DNA of 64,000 nucleotides from Phytomonas francai (GCA_001766655.1 MJCC01000008.1:319491-383490), one strand, 5' to 3'. Shown: positions 46,864 to 57,269, numbered from the stretch's first letter. Numbers and translations: made by a program. Notes: generated from the sequence alone by a model not told the origin.

Positions 46864-49854
46864 ATGCAAGCGGTAAAATACATCGCAGCTCTTCAATACG
46901 CTACTCAACAACTGCAGAAGACTGTACAGAGGACAAGGTCCATCCAAAGTGTCAGTGGTCCGCAGCAAAAACCGAGTTCTGATCTGAAGGAGTCTGTCCT
47001 TGTGTTGTCGAGATCACGTAGGCTCTCTCGGAATGGACAACACTTGTTATCACACAATAAAACTTCTACCCACTTGGAATTCTTCAGAGAAAAGCTTCTA
47101 TTTAGGCGCATTCCAATAACTCTATCGCTTTTGGAGCGTAACATGTTAGTACTTCAAAAAGTTCGAAAACGCCTGCAAATAAAAGGAGGGGGGGGAAGTA
47201 ACGAGGCACACGCTCTGAGAACTTTCAAAGACACGAAGAGAGAAGAATTGGTTCCCAATATATCACCAGAACTTGCTTCGAAAGCCCCCTTTGCTGAACA
47301 CATGACCATGACTACAAATGTGCTTAGTAATATACTGGAAGATGGCAGCAACCAGACACACTTCCCTGTTTGCTTGGTAAACAACCCAACAGTACAACAC
47401 TCGCATGGGGATTCAGCGTCGAACTCGACTGATAAGACATCCAGCCTCATGCCTCCGACGGCGGGTGCCGCGCAGTCGTACGAGGGGCAGCAAATCGATC
47501 TAGTTTCATCACACTCCGCGTTAGCTGCGGTGCCTCAAGCAAAAAGCGCGTCAAGAATCCTTCGGCTTCTTCACGCAGTGGAGTCGGAAAGGCGTCATCT
47601 TCTTGACGAAAAACGCAGTAGACTTACCAAGCGCATTCATCGCCTGGAGGCTGACTTAGCGCATGGAAGAAAAGAAGATAAACCTATTACAGATAAGTCA
47701 AAAAGCTTTCGGGAAAAGGACGGCAACGAGGCGCATCCTGAAACCACTGTCGAATCCTTCCGTCGTGATCTCCATGACGCTTATGTTGAACTTGAGCTGC
47801 TAAACCGATCCTTGTTAGCGCGCTCGTTTATGTCAGCGAGACTGTGGAAATTATTGCTGGATGAAGATATATGGAAAGGCGCCATAGCCCACCAACAAAG
47901 ACTAACCAATGGTGAAAAGCTCCCGCGAGGGGGGAACCATGGCACTTTGCATTCCGCGACCGTCTCTTGTGTGTTCCCGTTACTTTCCATGTCTATTCTG
48001 TTCTCCAGGATCGTCTTGGGCACCTTCCGAGACTATCTTGAGGGCACAGAGGTAAATAAATTTGCTCCTCGCTTCACTGTTTCATTACCTTCAGTGGCAT
48101 GGTTGCGCAAGAAGCAGCAGTCCGTGCAGGAAGGGACAACGAAAGGTGTATCAGAGGCTGTGCAACCACCACCTGACTCAGGCAGACCAATCAGGGATGC
48201 CTCCGAAAACATGAAAGAAGAAAAGGCAGCACTGTTTGAAGAGGGAATGAAGAAAGAAGAAGAAGAAGAAGAAGAAGATCTACTCCTGAGTATGATAAGG
48301 CAGTCAAGTGACTTAGTTGAAACAAGGAATGTCTCCAATGAGAACGGAAGCGTCGTAGAGGCGTCAAGCTCTTCGCACGTGAACAAGCCCACCCAGAACA
48401 CATCTAAACGCTGGCATTCTTCGACCGTACTCCGCTGGATGCCACCGCGCTCGGCTAAAGTGCTACCTTTGGCTGTCAAAACTCTCGCAATGTTCTCCTA
48501 TACTCTTCCGCATCTACCCACTCGCTCAATTGCTCGCGCTGGTAGCGCTCACGAGGTTCTGAGTTTGCTTTCTATGCTTCAGCATACTGCGACAGCCACG
48601 CTACTTATGGATCGTAGAAACGAGTCCGTCGAGTCTCGAACCCTACACACTACACTAAAGAAGTTGGAGAACGTGATGCTAACCATAAGTCGTGATCTCC
48701 GCGATGAAATCGTGCAAATGCTTCAGGAAGGGGGGGATACAATGCCTACACAACCGCCCGAACAAGCGGCACGCATGATTATAGAGATGGCTGCGCTTCA
48801 CCTCCTCCCATTGCGCGATCCATCCACCCTCAAGCTGCTAAACCCGCTCATCTGCTCCGTATTTCCAGAGCTTCGGACCCACACTCTGCATACACTTATG
48901 GAGAAGTCCAGGCAGAATGGTCTGCTCGCCTTCGCGACACGGAGGCATCGGCTGAAGCTGAACGCGCTACACGGGCATGCCCAAGCGGAGTCCTTTGTGT
49001 TGGGCACCATCATTCAGCAGGCGCGGCTGCGGCACCGCCAGATGGCCGCGGCACTCCGCGAGGCCCACCTCGCCGAGGTCCATCAGCGCTCCGTCGCGGA
49101 GCTCGCGCGCGCCTTGTCCGCGCACGACCTGATCGCCCTGTTGCAAATTCTGGAAGGCGCGCTGTCGGGCGCGCGCGGCCCCGCCCGTCTCGCGGACCCG
49201 TCGCTCGACACGAAACGCGTCGTCACGGCGGCCCTGCTTGTCGCGGAGTCGCTTCTCGTCTCGAGCGCGCGTGGCGGGGAGGATGGGGCGCCGGACCTGC
49301 CGCTCGAGGACTGGGCGCGGCTCTGGGTCACCCTCCTCGCGCTCCGGCCGGTGGTGGAGCGGTGGCGGGAGGCCGCGCGGCAGGGCCCGCACCCGGCGCA
49401 CGGCCGGAGCGAGGCCCTCATCGTCGATGCCATCACCGAGGTGGCCGCCCACGGCGTGACCGCAATCCTCGCCGAGCGACTGGACGGGCTTCCCGCGCGG
49501 GGGCCGCGGCGCCAGGACGCACACCAGGCCGCGGGTCTGGCGGCGGATGGCAAGGCCGCCCCCTCTGCGCAGGGCCTCTCGATCATTGGGGTTGGGATAC
49601 GGAAGTGGGGAGAAAATCATGAGAACGGGAGAAAGTATGCGGCGGTTGAACGACTCTCCAGGCAGGTCGAGGTTCTGGCGAAGCTTTTGCGCGAGGTGGT
49701 GCTTTACGACACCTCTCTCCGCCATGAGCTGCGTGGTTGGGTGGTGGAAAAGCGAGAGGCCTTCCATCGTGAAATGATGGAGTGCTTTCGCACAGCCCAG
49801 CTGCTGGACGACGCGTCTGAGAGAGGCTTGCGGCTGATTTGCTTCAAGCTCTGA
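46864..49854 (+). CDS. Large protein of unknown function, mitochondrial-type N-terminus possible
   Basis: 996 residues from ATG 46864, about 52 bases after the acceptor AG at 46810-46811. The first 70 residues are basic and Gln/Ser-rich, with only two acidic residues among the first 40, compatible with mitochondrial import. There are several long charged helices, including a likely coiled coil around residues 235-265 and a polyglutamate stretch near 465-475. The region from about residue 680 to 930 is GC-rich, Ala/Arg/Leu-rich and helical. No named domain or catalytic motif was recognised. Its large size, single open frame and codon bias leave little doubt that it is a real gene. Confidence 0.7.
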   Translation: MQAVKYIAALQYATQQLQKTVQRTRSIQSVSGPQQKPSSDLKESVLVLSRSRRLSRNGQHLLSHNKTSTHLEFFREKLLFRRIPITLSLLERNMLVLQKVRKRLQIKGGGGSNEAHALRTFKDTKREELVPNISPELASKAPFAEHMTMTTNVLSNILEDGSNQTHFPVCLVNNPTVQHSHGDSASNSTDKTSSLMPPTAGAAQSYEGQQIDLVSSHSALAAVPQAKSASRILRLLHAVESERRHLLDEKRSRLTKRIHRLEADLAHGRKEDKPITDKSKSFREKDGNEAHPETTVESFRRDLHDAYVELELLNRSLLARSFMSARLWKLLLDEDIWKGAIAHQQRLTNGEKLPRGGNHGTLHSATVSCVFPLLSMSILFSRIVLGTFRDYLEGTEVNKFAPRFTVSLPSVAWLRKKQQSVQEGTTKGVSEAVQPPPDSGRPIRDASENMKEEKAALFEEGMKKEEEEEEEDLLLSMIRQSSDLVETRNVSNENGSVVEASSSSHVNKPTQNTSKRWHSSTVLRWMPPRSAKVLPLAVKTLAMFSYTLPHLPTRSIARAGSAHEVLSLLSMLQHTATATLLMDRRNESVESRTLHTTLKKLENVMLTISRDLRDEIVQMLQEGGDTMPTQPPEQAARMIIEMAALHLLPLRDPSTLKLLNPLICSVFPELRTHTLHTLMEKSRQNGLLAFATRRHRLKLNALHGHAQAESFVLGTIIQQARLRHRQMAAALREAHLAEVHQRSVAELARALSAHDLIALLQILEGALSGARGPARLADPSLDTKRVVTAALLVAESLLVSSARGGEDGAPDLPLEDWARLWVTLLALRPVVERWREAARQGPHPAHGRSEALIVDAITEVAAHGVTAILAERLDGLPARGPRRQDAHQAAGLAADGKAAPSAQGLSIIGVGIRKWGENHENGRKYAAVERLSRQVEVLAKLLREVVLYDTSLRHELRGWVVEKREAFHREMMECFRTAQLLDDASERGLRLICFKL

Positions 49855-50287
49855 GGGCGAAGCTTTTGTCACTTTTTCTGCTCAAGCGATATGATGCCAT
49901 GGGGCTTTTAATGAATCAACCCCACGAATACATTCCAAACTCTTTACCCTGAAGATTAATATTACAGCGAGACGCATCGCCCCATGGATGTGTTTTATTG
50001 TGAAAATGAGATATGGATCATGAAAGTTTAACTGTGTCTAAATTTTTATTTAACTTTCCAACATGTCCCACGGCTTCGCCTTTTCCTTGATCTGCGTCGT
50101 CGCATTTTTTACGTTGGAAAGGGACGAAGTTTTTCGCCGTATGAAAATAGCATCAAAGTGAGGGGAAAGGAAAAGCAAGTCCAGGACTATTATTATTGCC
50201 TGTTATTGCTGATTTTGAATCGAATCACTTCATCCTGTGTGTTGATTGCTTCATTTTTAGGCTCCTATTTTGGACTGAATAAAAATC
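49855..50287. other. Intergenic spacer
   Basis: AT-rich spacer. AG at 50259-50260 after a T-rich run is the likely acceptor. No RNA gene recognised. Confidence 0.45.
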
Positions 50288-51601
50288 ATGCGTCGGATCA
50301 GTATTCATTTTGCGTGCATAGTACTGACACTTTTCCTGGTGATAGCCGCCGATGCGTGGTCTGGTAACAACACATATACCCTGGTGGTTTTAACTTCCAT
50401 TGATGAGGACGAGTCTCTCCGTGATGTCCTGTATAACGCCCCTGCCGGAACTGCAGTCCGGATACCTGTGAACGGCTATGATGTTATCCAGGACGCCACT
50501 CGGTCAAATACGCACCTAGAGACCTTCTTTCCGCTTGGCGAAACCACCTCCTCAGCTACCTTGTTTTCGCGTCGTGCCCCTTATCCGTACACTGCCCTCC
50601 TTTCGTCTGAGTGGGTGGTGTTGGAAAGGCCTGCTCCACACGCATGTGCAAGTGACCCTAGCCATTCTGCTGTGGATAGCAACATCAGGGGCTCAACCTT
50701 GTTGCACTGTCGACTGCCGCTGCCTCGAGATGCCAATTCGATATCACTCGCGGTGTCCTCCTACCTCAAGCTGAAGACCCCTGATATGCAACACGATATT
50801 CTTAGCTGGTGGACAAGATTAGCGCATAAAAGGCCATCGCAGTGTCTCTACGGGGATGGAGAGTCAGCGGTGACGGGGACACCCCAGTACTACGAAATCT
50901 GCCCCCTTGAGGGGATGTATCGTGTAAAGAAAGGTGCCCTGCTAAGGGCCTATGGCTCGACAGTGTCTCCACACTATCCTGCCTCTGGGTCAGAAATCCA
51001 TAACGCCTCAAAAATTCACAACGCGAGAGGGGGAGGTGACAAACCACTGGATGTCTTGAACTTGCTTAGCCAAATGCACACTTCTGCGCTTCGGCGCCAG
51101 ATTCAGCGCAAAGATCCGCGCGTCGCCATGGCCTTTGAAGAAATCGGCCGGTACCACGCTGTGCTGAGCTCCCCGCACTGGAACAAAGTCCAAAAGGCGT
51201 GGGAAATGGTGTACCCTTCAACGCAACCATGTGGCTTGCATGTTGCCGACTATATTCAGGATCATGGTAGCGGAGCTAAGGCTCCTCAGACCGGCAGGAC
51301 CTTCCGGCGCACAGATCATGGATCTTCATCGTCAATCCGCTACCCAAACGCCACTATTAGAGCAGACGATCCCTACTGGAAAACGGTTATTCGGCTACGC
51401 TGCCCGGCAGGTTATCGAACCAGACATCACGACTCCCCTATGTACAGGCATTACGACGATGATATCAGGTTTTGGTCCATCAATGAAGTTCGGCAAATGT
51501 GCCGCTACGAGGTGGAACTGGAGACAACAATAGTGTGTGCCTGGGAGCTGGAGCTAGACAATCTGGTAGTAAACCCCATTCCGTGTGTGAAATTGAACTA
51601 G
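50288..51601 (+). CDS. MRH-domain ER protein (OS-9 / glucosidase II beta-like)
   Basis: 437 residues. N-terminal signal peptide (MRRISIHFACIVLTLFLVIAADA). A mannose-6-phosphate-receptor-homology region is split: an N-terminal half around residues 185-215 with CLY and YYEICPLEG, and a C-terminal half around 370-435 with IRLRCPAGYR, then MCRYEVELETTIVCAWE. This order, ending in a Cys followed by a short tail, fits OS-9/XTP3-B and glucosidase II beta. Such proteins read trimmed N-glycans in ER quality control. A ~150-residue insert rich in Ser/His/Gly/Asn lies between the halves. No transmembrane helix or KDEL-type tail is visible (ends CVKLN). OS-9-like and GII-beta-like cannot be told apart by eye. 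Confidence 0.65.
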   Translation: MRRISIHFACIVLTLFLVIAADAWSGNNTYTLVVLTSIDEDESLRDVLYNAPAGTAVRIPVNGYDVIQDATRSNTHLETFFPLGETTSSATLFSRRAPYPYTALLSSEWVVLERPAPHACASDPSHSAVDSNIRGSTLLHCRLPLPRDANSISLAVSSYLKLKTPDMQHDILSWWTRLAHKRPSQCLYGDGESAVTGTPQYYEICPLEGMYRVKKGALLRAYGSTVSPHYPASGSEIHNASKIHNARGGGDKPLDVLNLLSQMHTSALRRQIQRKDPRVAMAFEEIGRYHAVLSSPHWNKVQKAWEMVYPSTQPCGLHVADYIQDHGSGAKAPQTGRTFRRTDHGSSSSIRYPNATIRADDPYWKTVIRLRCPAGYRTRHHDSPMYRHYDDDIRFWSINEVRQMCRYEVELETTIVCAWELELDNLVVNPIPCVKLN

Positions 51602-51983
51602 TCAAGAGTGTGAAAGAATAGAGGTGGGAAACGTAAAAATCGAATGAGGGAGCGTGTCCGAGGGAGAAAGAGGGGAGGGGGTGGAATTTGTAAATGCAGA
51701 TGATACCGTGTCGAAAGCGATTAAACCAGGTAAATAAATCAGTATATGGTTTTAGGTAGAACTGTTAATAGATACTCTTCGAATACAATGGTGCTTTCCC
51801 ATACGCTGATTCATCTACTCTCTCACCTTGCGCATAGTTATTGTTATTTATGGTCTAAGCGAGAACAACACACAAAGTCTAGCAGAATAACAGGCGTATT
51901 TCTTGTTGTTGTTGTTTTTTTGCAGTTTTAGAGCTCGTGTCAGGCTCGTTTTCTGTTTTTTTTGTGTCTTCTTGCGTTACACT
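51602..51983. other. Intergenic spacer
   Basis: Ends with TTG repeats and T runs giving AG candidates at 51924-51925 and 51930-51931. The next gene's frame is open upstream to 51903 but without an ATG before 51984. Confidence 0.5.
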
Positions 51984-53777
51984 ATGGATAAAAACGAGGT
52001 AAAAAGTAGGCATACTCAACTTCTTCGGCGGGCAAAGAATAGAGTTGACAATTTATTGAACATGGATGTATTAGACAGTGACACCCGACAACTTCTTTTA
52101 CAAAACATCTTGTCCCCTTTGCCAGTGGCGCCGCCGCGTTTAAATCTTCCCAATATTGATATGATAAAAAAACATTCCACGAAAAACCCTTCTAGCGCAA
52201 CGAAGACCCCTCTGACTCCCCTAAAAGCTCAAGAAGGCGAACAGGTCAGGACGAGTGATCCACGGGAGGTACACACCTCTTACGTAAGGGCGTCTGTGAA
52301 GTCTGGGTCCGGCGACCTCGTCTCAGCAATGGCAACGAGGCTAAAAGAGTTGGAGAAGCGACACAAAATCTACCAAAGCGAACTAAAAGAAATGCATAAA
52401 AAATATCATGATCTTGAGGTTTCCTTTCAGAATGAATCGAAAAAACGCGTGGAGGTTGAAGCGCTTCTTGTAGAGCTCCACGACGAAAAGAGCCGCCTTG
52501 AAGAGCTTATCCAGGGGCACTATTCGCGAAATCATCAAAACACACGTGGCAACTCCCCGAGAGGCGGCGATCCTTCGAGAAATGGGAAAAAGACCACCTG
52601 CAACAATGGCCCATCCTCCCTGCAGGCGGCGGCGTCGACGTCTTCGTGTGATCTTTACGATGGGGATTTCCCCGGTACGTCGGGTGCGAGCCCGCGCGGG
52701 GCCCCTCCCAGCCCCGACCACATCCGCATCACGGCCGAGCGCGGCCCCGTCGACCCCCGCGACGCCTCCTCGCCGCGAGCGATGCTCTTTAATCCCTCGC
52801 CGTGCGCTGGCGGCGGGGACGACAGCGCACGGGGGGGGCGGCGGCCGTCCTCGAAGCTGCCGCTGGACGTCGACGTGATGATTCGAAACGCCCGCGTGCT
52901 GTCCGATCACGTTGGCTGGAAAGGCGTGGTCGTCGCGGAGGGCCAGGGCCGCATCGTCAACCGCGAGGTAGTTCGCGTGGTGATTTATAAAAACGGGATC
53001 AGTGTTAACGACGGGGCCTTTCGCCCGTATGCATGGGCCCTATGCAAAGCCTTTGTGCAGGATCTTATGGAGGGCTACTATCCGTATGAGTTCAAAGATA
53101 AGTATCCCGGCGGCTTTCCTATTGAGGTCATTGATAAAAGCTCCGAGGACTGGCATCCTCCCGCTGACAAATCGAACCCAGCCTCGGTGGGTGCCGCGAC
53201 GAACGCCGCCATGAACCTCCGCGCGAACAACGTCCACTCACTGCAGGAACTGCGGAGCCCGCTTTCGAAGGAAAGTTTTCTTAATCAGCTTCCCAGGACC
53301 AGATTGACTACGAACGGCCGTCTTGTGGGGATCCGGGACGCTATTGCCTCTCTTTTTCAAGAAAACCCTCTGGGTGTCTTACGTTCTAACGGAGAGAACC
53401 GTAATAGTGAAACAATTCGGTACACCACGGCCGCGGAGAGCGCGTATCGTGCCAGCCTTTCGAAATTAGAGGGCCAGCAATCCCAGGAAAGCGAGTCTGA
53501 ACCACTGAAAAACGATGTGGCTGCAATAGGAAACCTCATCTCGTTTTTGATTAGACTTCCTGATGGAAGAAAGGTGGTCGTGCGCATGTCTCCTGACAAT
53601 ACCATAGAGCAGCTTCATAGGGAATTGTTAGAAGCTGTCCCAGAGATCAAGGAAATCTACGCAAACTATGAGTTCTGTCAAGCATTCCCGTTCCGCCTGT
53701 ACGGTGAGCGGGCAGAAACACTGAAAAGATTGGGGTTGTCAAGAAACTGCACGTTGTTGTTACGTGCATCAAAATGA
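51984..53777 (+). CDS. UBX-domain protein with coiled coil and SEP domain (UBXN11-like)
   Basis: 597 residues from ATG 51984. A coiled coil spans about residues 109-178. A disordered Pro/Gly/Ser region follows to ~300. Residues ~327-390 match the SEP domain (VIYKNGISVNDGAFRPYAW, then EFKDKYPGGFPIEVIDKS). The C-terminal ~80 residues (about 516-596) are a UBX domain with the IRLPDGRKV start and the AFPFRLYG loop; the p97-binding FPR signature is modified (FPFR). UBX proteins recruit the p97/Cdc48 ATPase to substrates. Coiled-coil/SEP/UBX order matches UBXN11, while p47 has UBA/SEP/UBX, so UBXN11-like is preferred. Bases 52600-52900 are GC-rich. Confidence 0.75.
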   Translation: MDKNEVKSRHTQLLRRAKNRVDNLLNMDVLDSDTRQLLLQNILSPLPVAPPRLNLPNIDMIKKHSTKNPSSATKTPLTPLKAQEGEQVRTSDPREVHTSYVRASVKSGSGDLVSAMATRLKELEKRHKIYQSELKEMHKKYHDLEVSFQNESKKRVEVEALLVELHDEKSRLEELIQGHYSRNHQNTRGNSPRGGDPSRNGKKTTCNNGPSSLQAAASTSSCDLYDGDFPGTSGASPRGAPPSPDHIRITAERGPVDPRDASSPRAMLFNPSPCAGGGDDSARGGRRPSSKLPLDVDVMIRNARVLSDHVGWKGVVVAEGQGRIVNREVVRVVIYKNGISVNDGAFRPYAWALCKAFVQDLMEGYYPYEFKDKYPGGFPIEVIDKSSEDWHPPADKSNPASVGAATNAAMNLRANNVHSLQELRSPLSKESFLNQLPRTRLTTNGRLVGIRDAIASLFQENPLGVLRSNGENRNSETIRYTTAAESAYRASLSKLEGQQSQESESEPLKNDVAAIGNLISFLIRLPDGRKVVVRMSPDNTIEQLHRELLEAVPEIKEIYANYEFCQAFPFRLYGERAETLKRLGLSRNCTLLLRASK

Positions 53778-54268
53778 TCAAAATGCGAGACGCCTTTATT
53801 CTATTTACCTGTTTGTCTGTTGGCGTAATCATTTTCGCCTTTAGAGGGTTACTAACATTATGTCAGGCTACAATATCTGTCACAGAATATATGCATACGA
53901 TTGCTTATCATAATCTTTATATACTTTCCCTCTGTATAGGGGGTGGCCCTAAAGATTAGATCCTTTTTTTTTTGCATAGTTTTCTACATTATAAAAAGTA
54001 CACGTTTTGTAAATGTATAGTGTCTATTATAATTTTTTCCCACTTATAGCAAACCTCTATATTAAAAAAAGACAGAGCTTATGAATAGTCAATCTTAAAA
54101 TGCATTGTGGATCACAAATTCATTCCACTAACTATTGAAGATATGATTCCCTTCTTCTTTTTAAAATTAATTAGCCATAATTTATGGTGTCGACAATCAC
54201 TTTTTTGGATAGGTGTCATATGAATAGTTTAGTTTGTTTGCCCTTGTACGTGGTGTAGGCTGTGCATA
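53778..54268. other. AT-rich spacer
   Basis: First part of the 1.85-kb gap after the UBX gene. AT-rich, with short A/T runs and no supported gene. Confidence 0.45.
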
Positions 54269-54269
54269 G

Positions 54270-54968
54270 GGTGAAGATTTCTCTCGTATCCTTTCATCAC
54301 TCCCTCGCAAACCGAAGATTGGCTGCAGCGCACATCTGAAAAAGTCAGACCGCTGCAGTGTCGTTGACGCTCAATAAGATTAGGGTGAAGCGACTCGCTG
54401 CCCCCCGTTCCAATGGTAATCTCATCCTAAACTACTTTGCCAACCATGGACCACGCCATTCCGGGTGTAGATTGCGGTTGAGGAGTGCGTATAATATATA
54501 GATAGCTATAGATATATGGCTCTCAGGTTGTGATGAAAGCGCTTCTGAAGAGCTTTGGTTGCACGCAGAGCACCACCCCTCTCATGAGCTGCTATTTGAG
54601 TTCAACCGCACGATGCGGTCTCTTCTCTGCGGCTGCCAGGGGTGCTGAAAGGATAGCCTCTTTTTTTTTTTTTTTGAAATGCTCTGTGATGGGTTTTGGA
54701 CCATACAATCCTGACCTGGGGTGGGCTACCGCATCTGTTCGTTAGTACCCAATACTTCTGTCGTGAAGTAGATGCCCGCAAACTCGTTGAGCGCGGTGGT
54801 GATGATGGCTGTGGTCGAATCAGAATCCTCCTTTCGCAATCCCAAAGATAAGAAGCGCATGGTCTACCCGTGGCGTCGCTTAGGGGGGAGGTTGTAGCAC
54901 GTGAATCTTCTTGGAAGATGGAAACCTGTGATCGGCCTTGGGGAAAATGCATACTGCTCGGCACATAG
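54270..54968 (+). pseudogene. Possible gene relic with broken frames
   Basis: Within AT-rich spacer, this segment has balanced base composition and consecutive open stretches in different + frames: 54270-54374 (35 codons), 54340-54498 (53 codons), a segment ending near 54650 before a T15 run, and 54690-54968 with a single internal TAA at 54849-54851. The translated pieces have mixed, protein-like residue use, but no intact ORF and no family recognised. It could be a decayed gene, an unannotated ncRNA, or random DNA. A T15 tract (54661-54675) suggests indel-prone decay or sequencing error. Confidence 0.25.
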
Positions 54969-55627
54969 CTTTGGGATTCAGGTAGTACTCGTAACTGTAC
55001 CAAGTCCTATTGAGAATACGTCCCTAAGTTGGTGTTTTTTTTTCTTTGAGGAACAGGTGTCTCATTCAAAAAAGAAGATATTTGGCGTACTTCACATTGA
55101 TGCCAATTCGTATCATCCGAGTCGCTTTACGTTGAAAATACGCGTTTTCTAGCGACGCAAAACAGAAAGAAGAGAGTGCATACGGAAAGGGTTGTGCAAG
55201 CCAATGTTTACTACCACTAGAATAGGTTCAGATGGGTTGTTGAGGAATTGGCATGCGAGCGGAGTATTCGTGAAGGGACGGTTATCTAGTTGCAAGCACT
55301 GGATAGATGTGGGCAGCTTTCTTTACATCTTCATAGGGTAGCATCTAAAAGAGAACGAAAGTAGTATCTTGAGCGAGTACCCAAAGCATCGTGACTTTTC
55401 TGAAATTCCTTTTGATGGGTTGAGTTCGTAATGTTTGAACGAATTCGCATTGTTTTATAGTTTTCATTTTTTTAGCTTATATTTCGTCAATAATTATGTA
55501 GTTATATGTGCGGCGTTTTTAGGCACGCATCTGTGACATTCCATTGGATTATTGTTATTTAGGTTCCTCTTTTCATTTTCCTATATACCCAAATGTAGAA
55601 GGATTGGTCGGACCCCGTGTATAGTCA
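54969..55627. other. Spacer before SF1
   Basis: AT-rich. An open frame at 54901-55152 is probably part of the same broken region or chance. Pyrimidine-rich stretches and AGs near 55559-55596 could serve SF1 trans-splicing. Confidence 0.4.
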
Positions 55628-56431
55628 ATGTCGAAGGAAAAGACCTCCCGTTGGAGCGAAGCACGCTATGTCAACATGGAGATTCCGAGCTATATTCCAT
55701 CCGAAGCTCTAATTCACGAAAACGGCCAATTTGTTCGAGCCTTTTTGCTGCGAGCAGTAGCCAATGATATGCAGCGCATGCTACAGACAAATACATGTGA
55801 TCAGTACTTTCGCAACATTCCCGTCGTTCCTGAGTACGATGAGAATGGAAATCGTACCAACACCCCGCAAAATATGTTAGCGGAAAAAAGACTCAAAATC
55901 ATTGACGAGATTGGGCGTCTCAACCGTACTTATGTTGAACTAGACAACGCGGCGAAAGCGAAAGAAATCTCGCGCAAAATTTACTTTACCGATGCACAAA
56001 TGGAAACAGGAGAATGGGGATCCATCCTGGGCGCCCGTGGCAGCGTTCATCAGCAATTGGAGAAGGAGACCAAATGCAAGATTGTTTTGGCGGGGCGGGG
56101 CATCACAAATCCTTTAAAGGATACAAGCCCGAACGCGGCCTCCTTGTCGTTGGAGGATCCGCATGTCCGTATCACCGCCTCGAGCGAAGTGGATCTGCAG
56201 AGTGCGTCCGAGCGGATCGAGTGGATCCTATCCGATGACCCCGAGGCTGTCGAATTCCGAGAAAAGAACCGACGCCGCATGGCTCAGATAGAAGGCCGCT
56301 ACGACCCTCGTACCTGGGTATCATCGAGCGCGCTACGCGCCGCGGAGGGTAAGAACGTCGGCAAAACCGAGAACGAGGCCGTCCCGGTGATAGACGCGGA
56401 ACTGGATAAATTTCTGGAAGATCTGGAATAG
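55628..56431 (+). CDS. SF1: Splicing factor 1 / branch-point-binding protein
   Basis: 267 residues. Residues ~70-110 carry the SF1 helix-hairpin element (a YDENGNRTNT segment then a RLKIIDEIGRLNRTY stretch), and residues ~110-210 a KH domain of SF1/BBP type: KIYF start, GSILGARGSVHQQLEKET GxxG-like loop, and a final VRITASSEV. SF1/BBP recognises the branch-point sequence at the 3' splice site. In trypanosomes it partners U2AF and serves mainly spliced-leader trans-splicing. The C-terminus ends in an acidic helix with no zinc knuckle or proline-rich tail, so it is shorter than animal SF1 but normal for the family in kinetoplastids as I recall. Upstream lies the disordered 54-55 kb region. Confidence 0.8.
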   Translation: MSKEKTSRWSEARYVNMEIPSYIPSEALIHENGQFVRAFLLRAVANDMQRMLQTNTCDQYFRNIPVVPEYDENGNRTNTPQNMLAEKRLKIIDEIGRLNRTYVELDNAAKAKEISRKIYFTDAQMETGEWGSILGARGSVHQQLEKETKCKIVLAGRGITNPLKDTSPNAASLSLEDPHVRITASSEVDLQSASERIEWILSDDPEAVEFREKNRRRMAQIEGRYDPRTWVSSSALRAAEGKNVGKTENEAVPVIDAELDKFLEDLE

Positions 56432-57269
56432 TTTCTAAATAAAGTGGACGACGCCACGCCGTGAGGCATGGCCCTGTGGCGGCGGCGCCATCCCTGCCTC
56501 GATTTCATGAGCGCATCCCATCGCACAAGACATCATATAACCCCTCTTTCAGACAGTATCGAAGCTGTAGTCTATTCGAGAAGCTGAAGAACGAGGTACG
56601 TCAGCGGCCTAGGCCAGGACAAGAAGCCTGGCGCGTTAGAAAAAAGCTACCTCAGATCCTATGTGGAGGAAGCTGAAGAGGCCTCTGAGGTAAGTTCGAA
56701 ATTTGAACTACATTAGCTTAATTGGCTTGATTCTGTAAAGAGACCGATAGGTAGCATCGATTTTCCTCCTGCCCTCTCCAAAAAAAATCCCATCATGCGT
56801 TTGCGACTATTTTATGTCACTGTGAGCGCCTTTGTTTCCGTTAATATGTGCACATCTCATGACGCCAGCGAGGGTTAGAAATGAGAGGCGAGTATAGTGA
56901 TAAGGAACATTAACAAAAATTTGTCGTTTATTATCTGAATTCAATAGAGGAGGTTAGCAAGGAGGGCATAATAAACTTCCTCAATTTCGGTGATTAATTA
57001 TGGATGAGAAAAAACTATGGTTCTGTATTCTATCCTAGGGATAGAGTTTAAAAAAAAAAAGGGGGGGGGGGGGGGGGGGAGGAGCCCTTTTCGATCCCCG
57101 TGTGCACGTGCTTCTCGTTTTTTTTGGTTGATTGATGTTAATCTTAATTGTTTTCCAACAACACTATAAAGGGTATTTAGAGAATCCTACATCTAAAGAA
57201 TCATAGAATAATAAAGAACATAAAATTAGTTACGGTCCTTAGTTAGTTTTTGTCGTTTGTCTTCTATTG
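56432..57269. other. Long spacer with A11/G19 purine tract
   Basis: Contains an A11 run joined to a G19 run (57050-57079) continuing as purines to 57084. Pyrimidine stretches downstream of it could be acceptor signals for the PRPP synthetase gene, but no clear AG stands out. A 71-codon open frame at 56461-56676 is left out. Confidence 0.5.
57050..57084 (+). repeat. A11/G19 homopurine tract
   Basis: 35 bases of uninterrupted purine (A11, G19, AGGAG). Candidate for G-quadruplex or triplex (H-DNA); homopolymer lengths may be affected by sequencing. Confidence 0.8.

Noticed and set aside
54529..54650. TGATGA/CTGA words resembling C/D-box snoRNA boxes
   Set aside because: Spacing is wrong (C box and the nearest D-like box only 8 bases apart) and no terminal stem is visible.
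54602..55003. Minus-strand 133-codon ORF
   Set aside because: Opposite strand to all genes and overlaps the candidate relic read on the plus strand; codon use gives no support for either.
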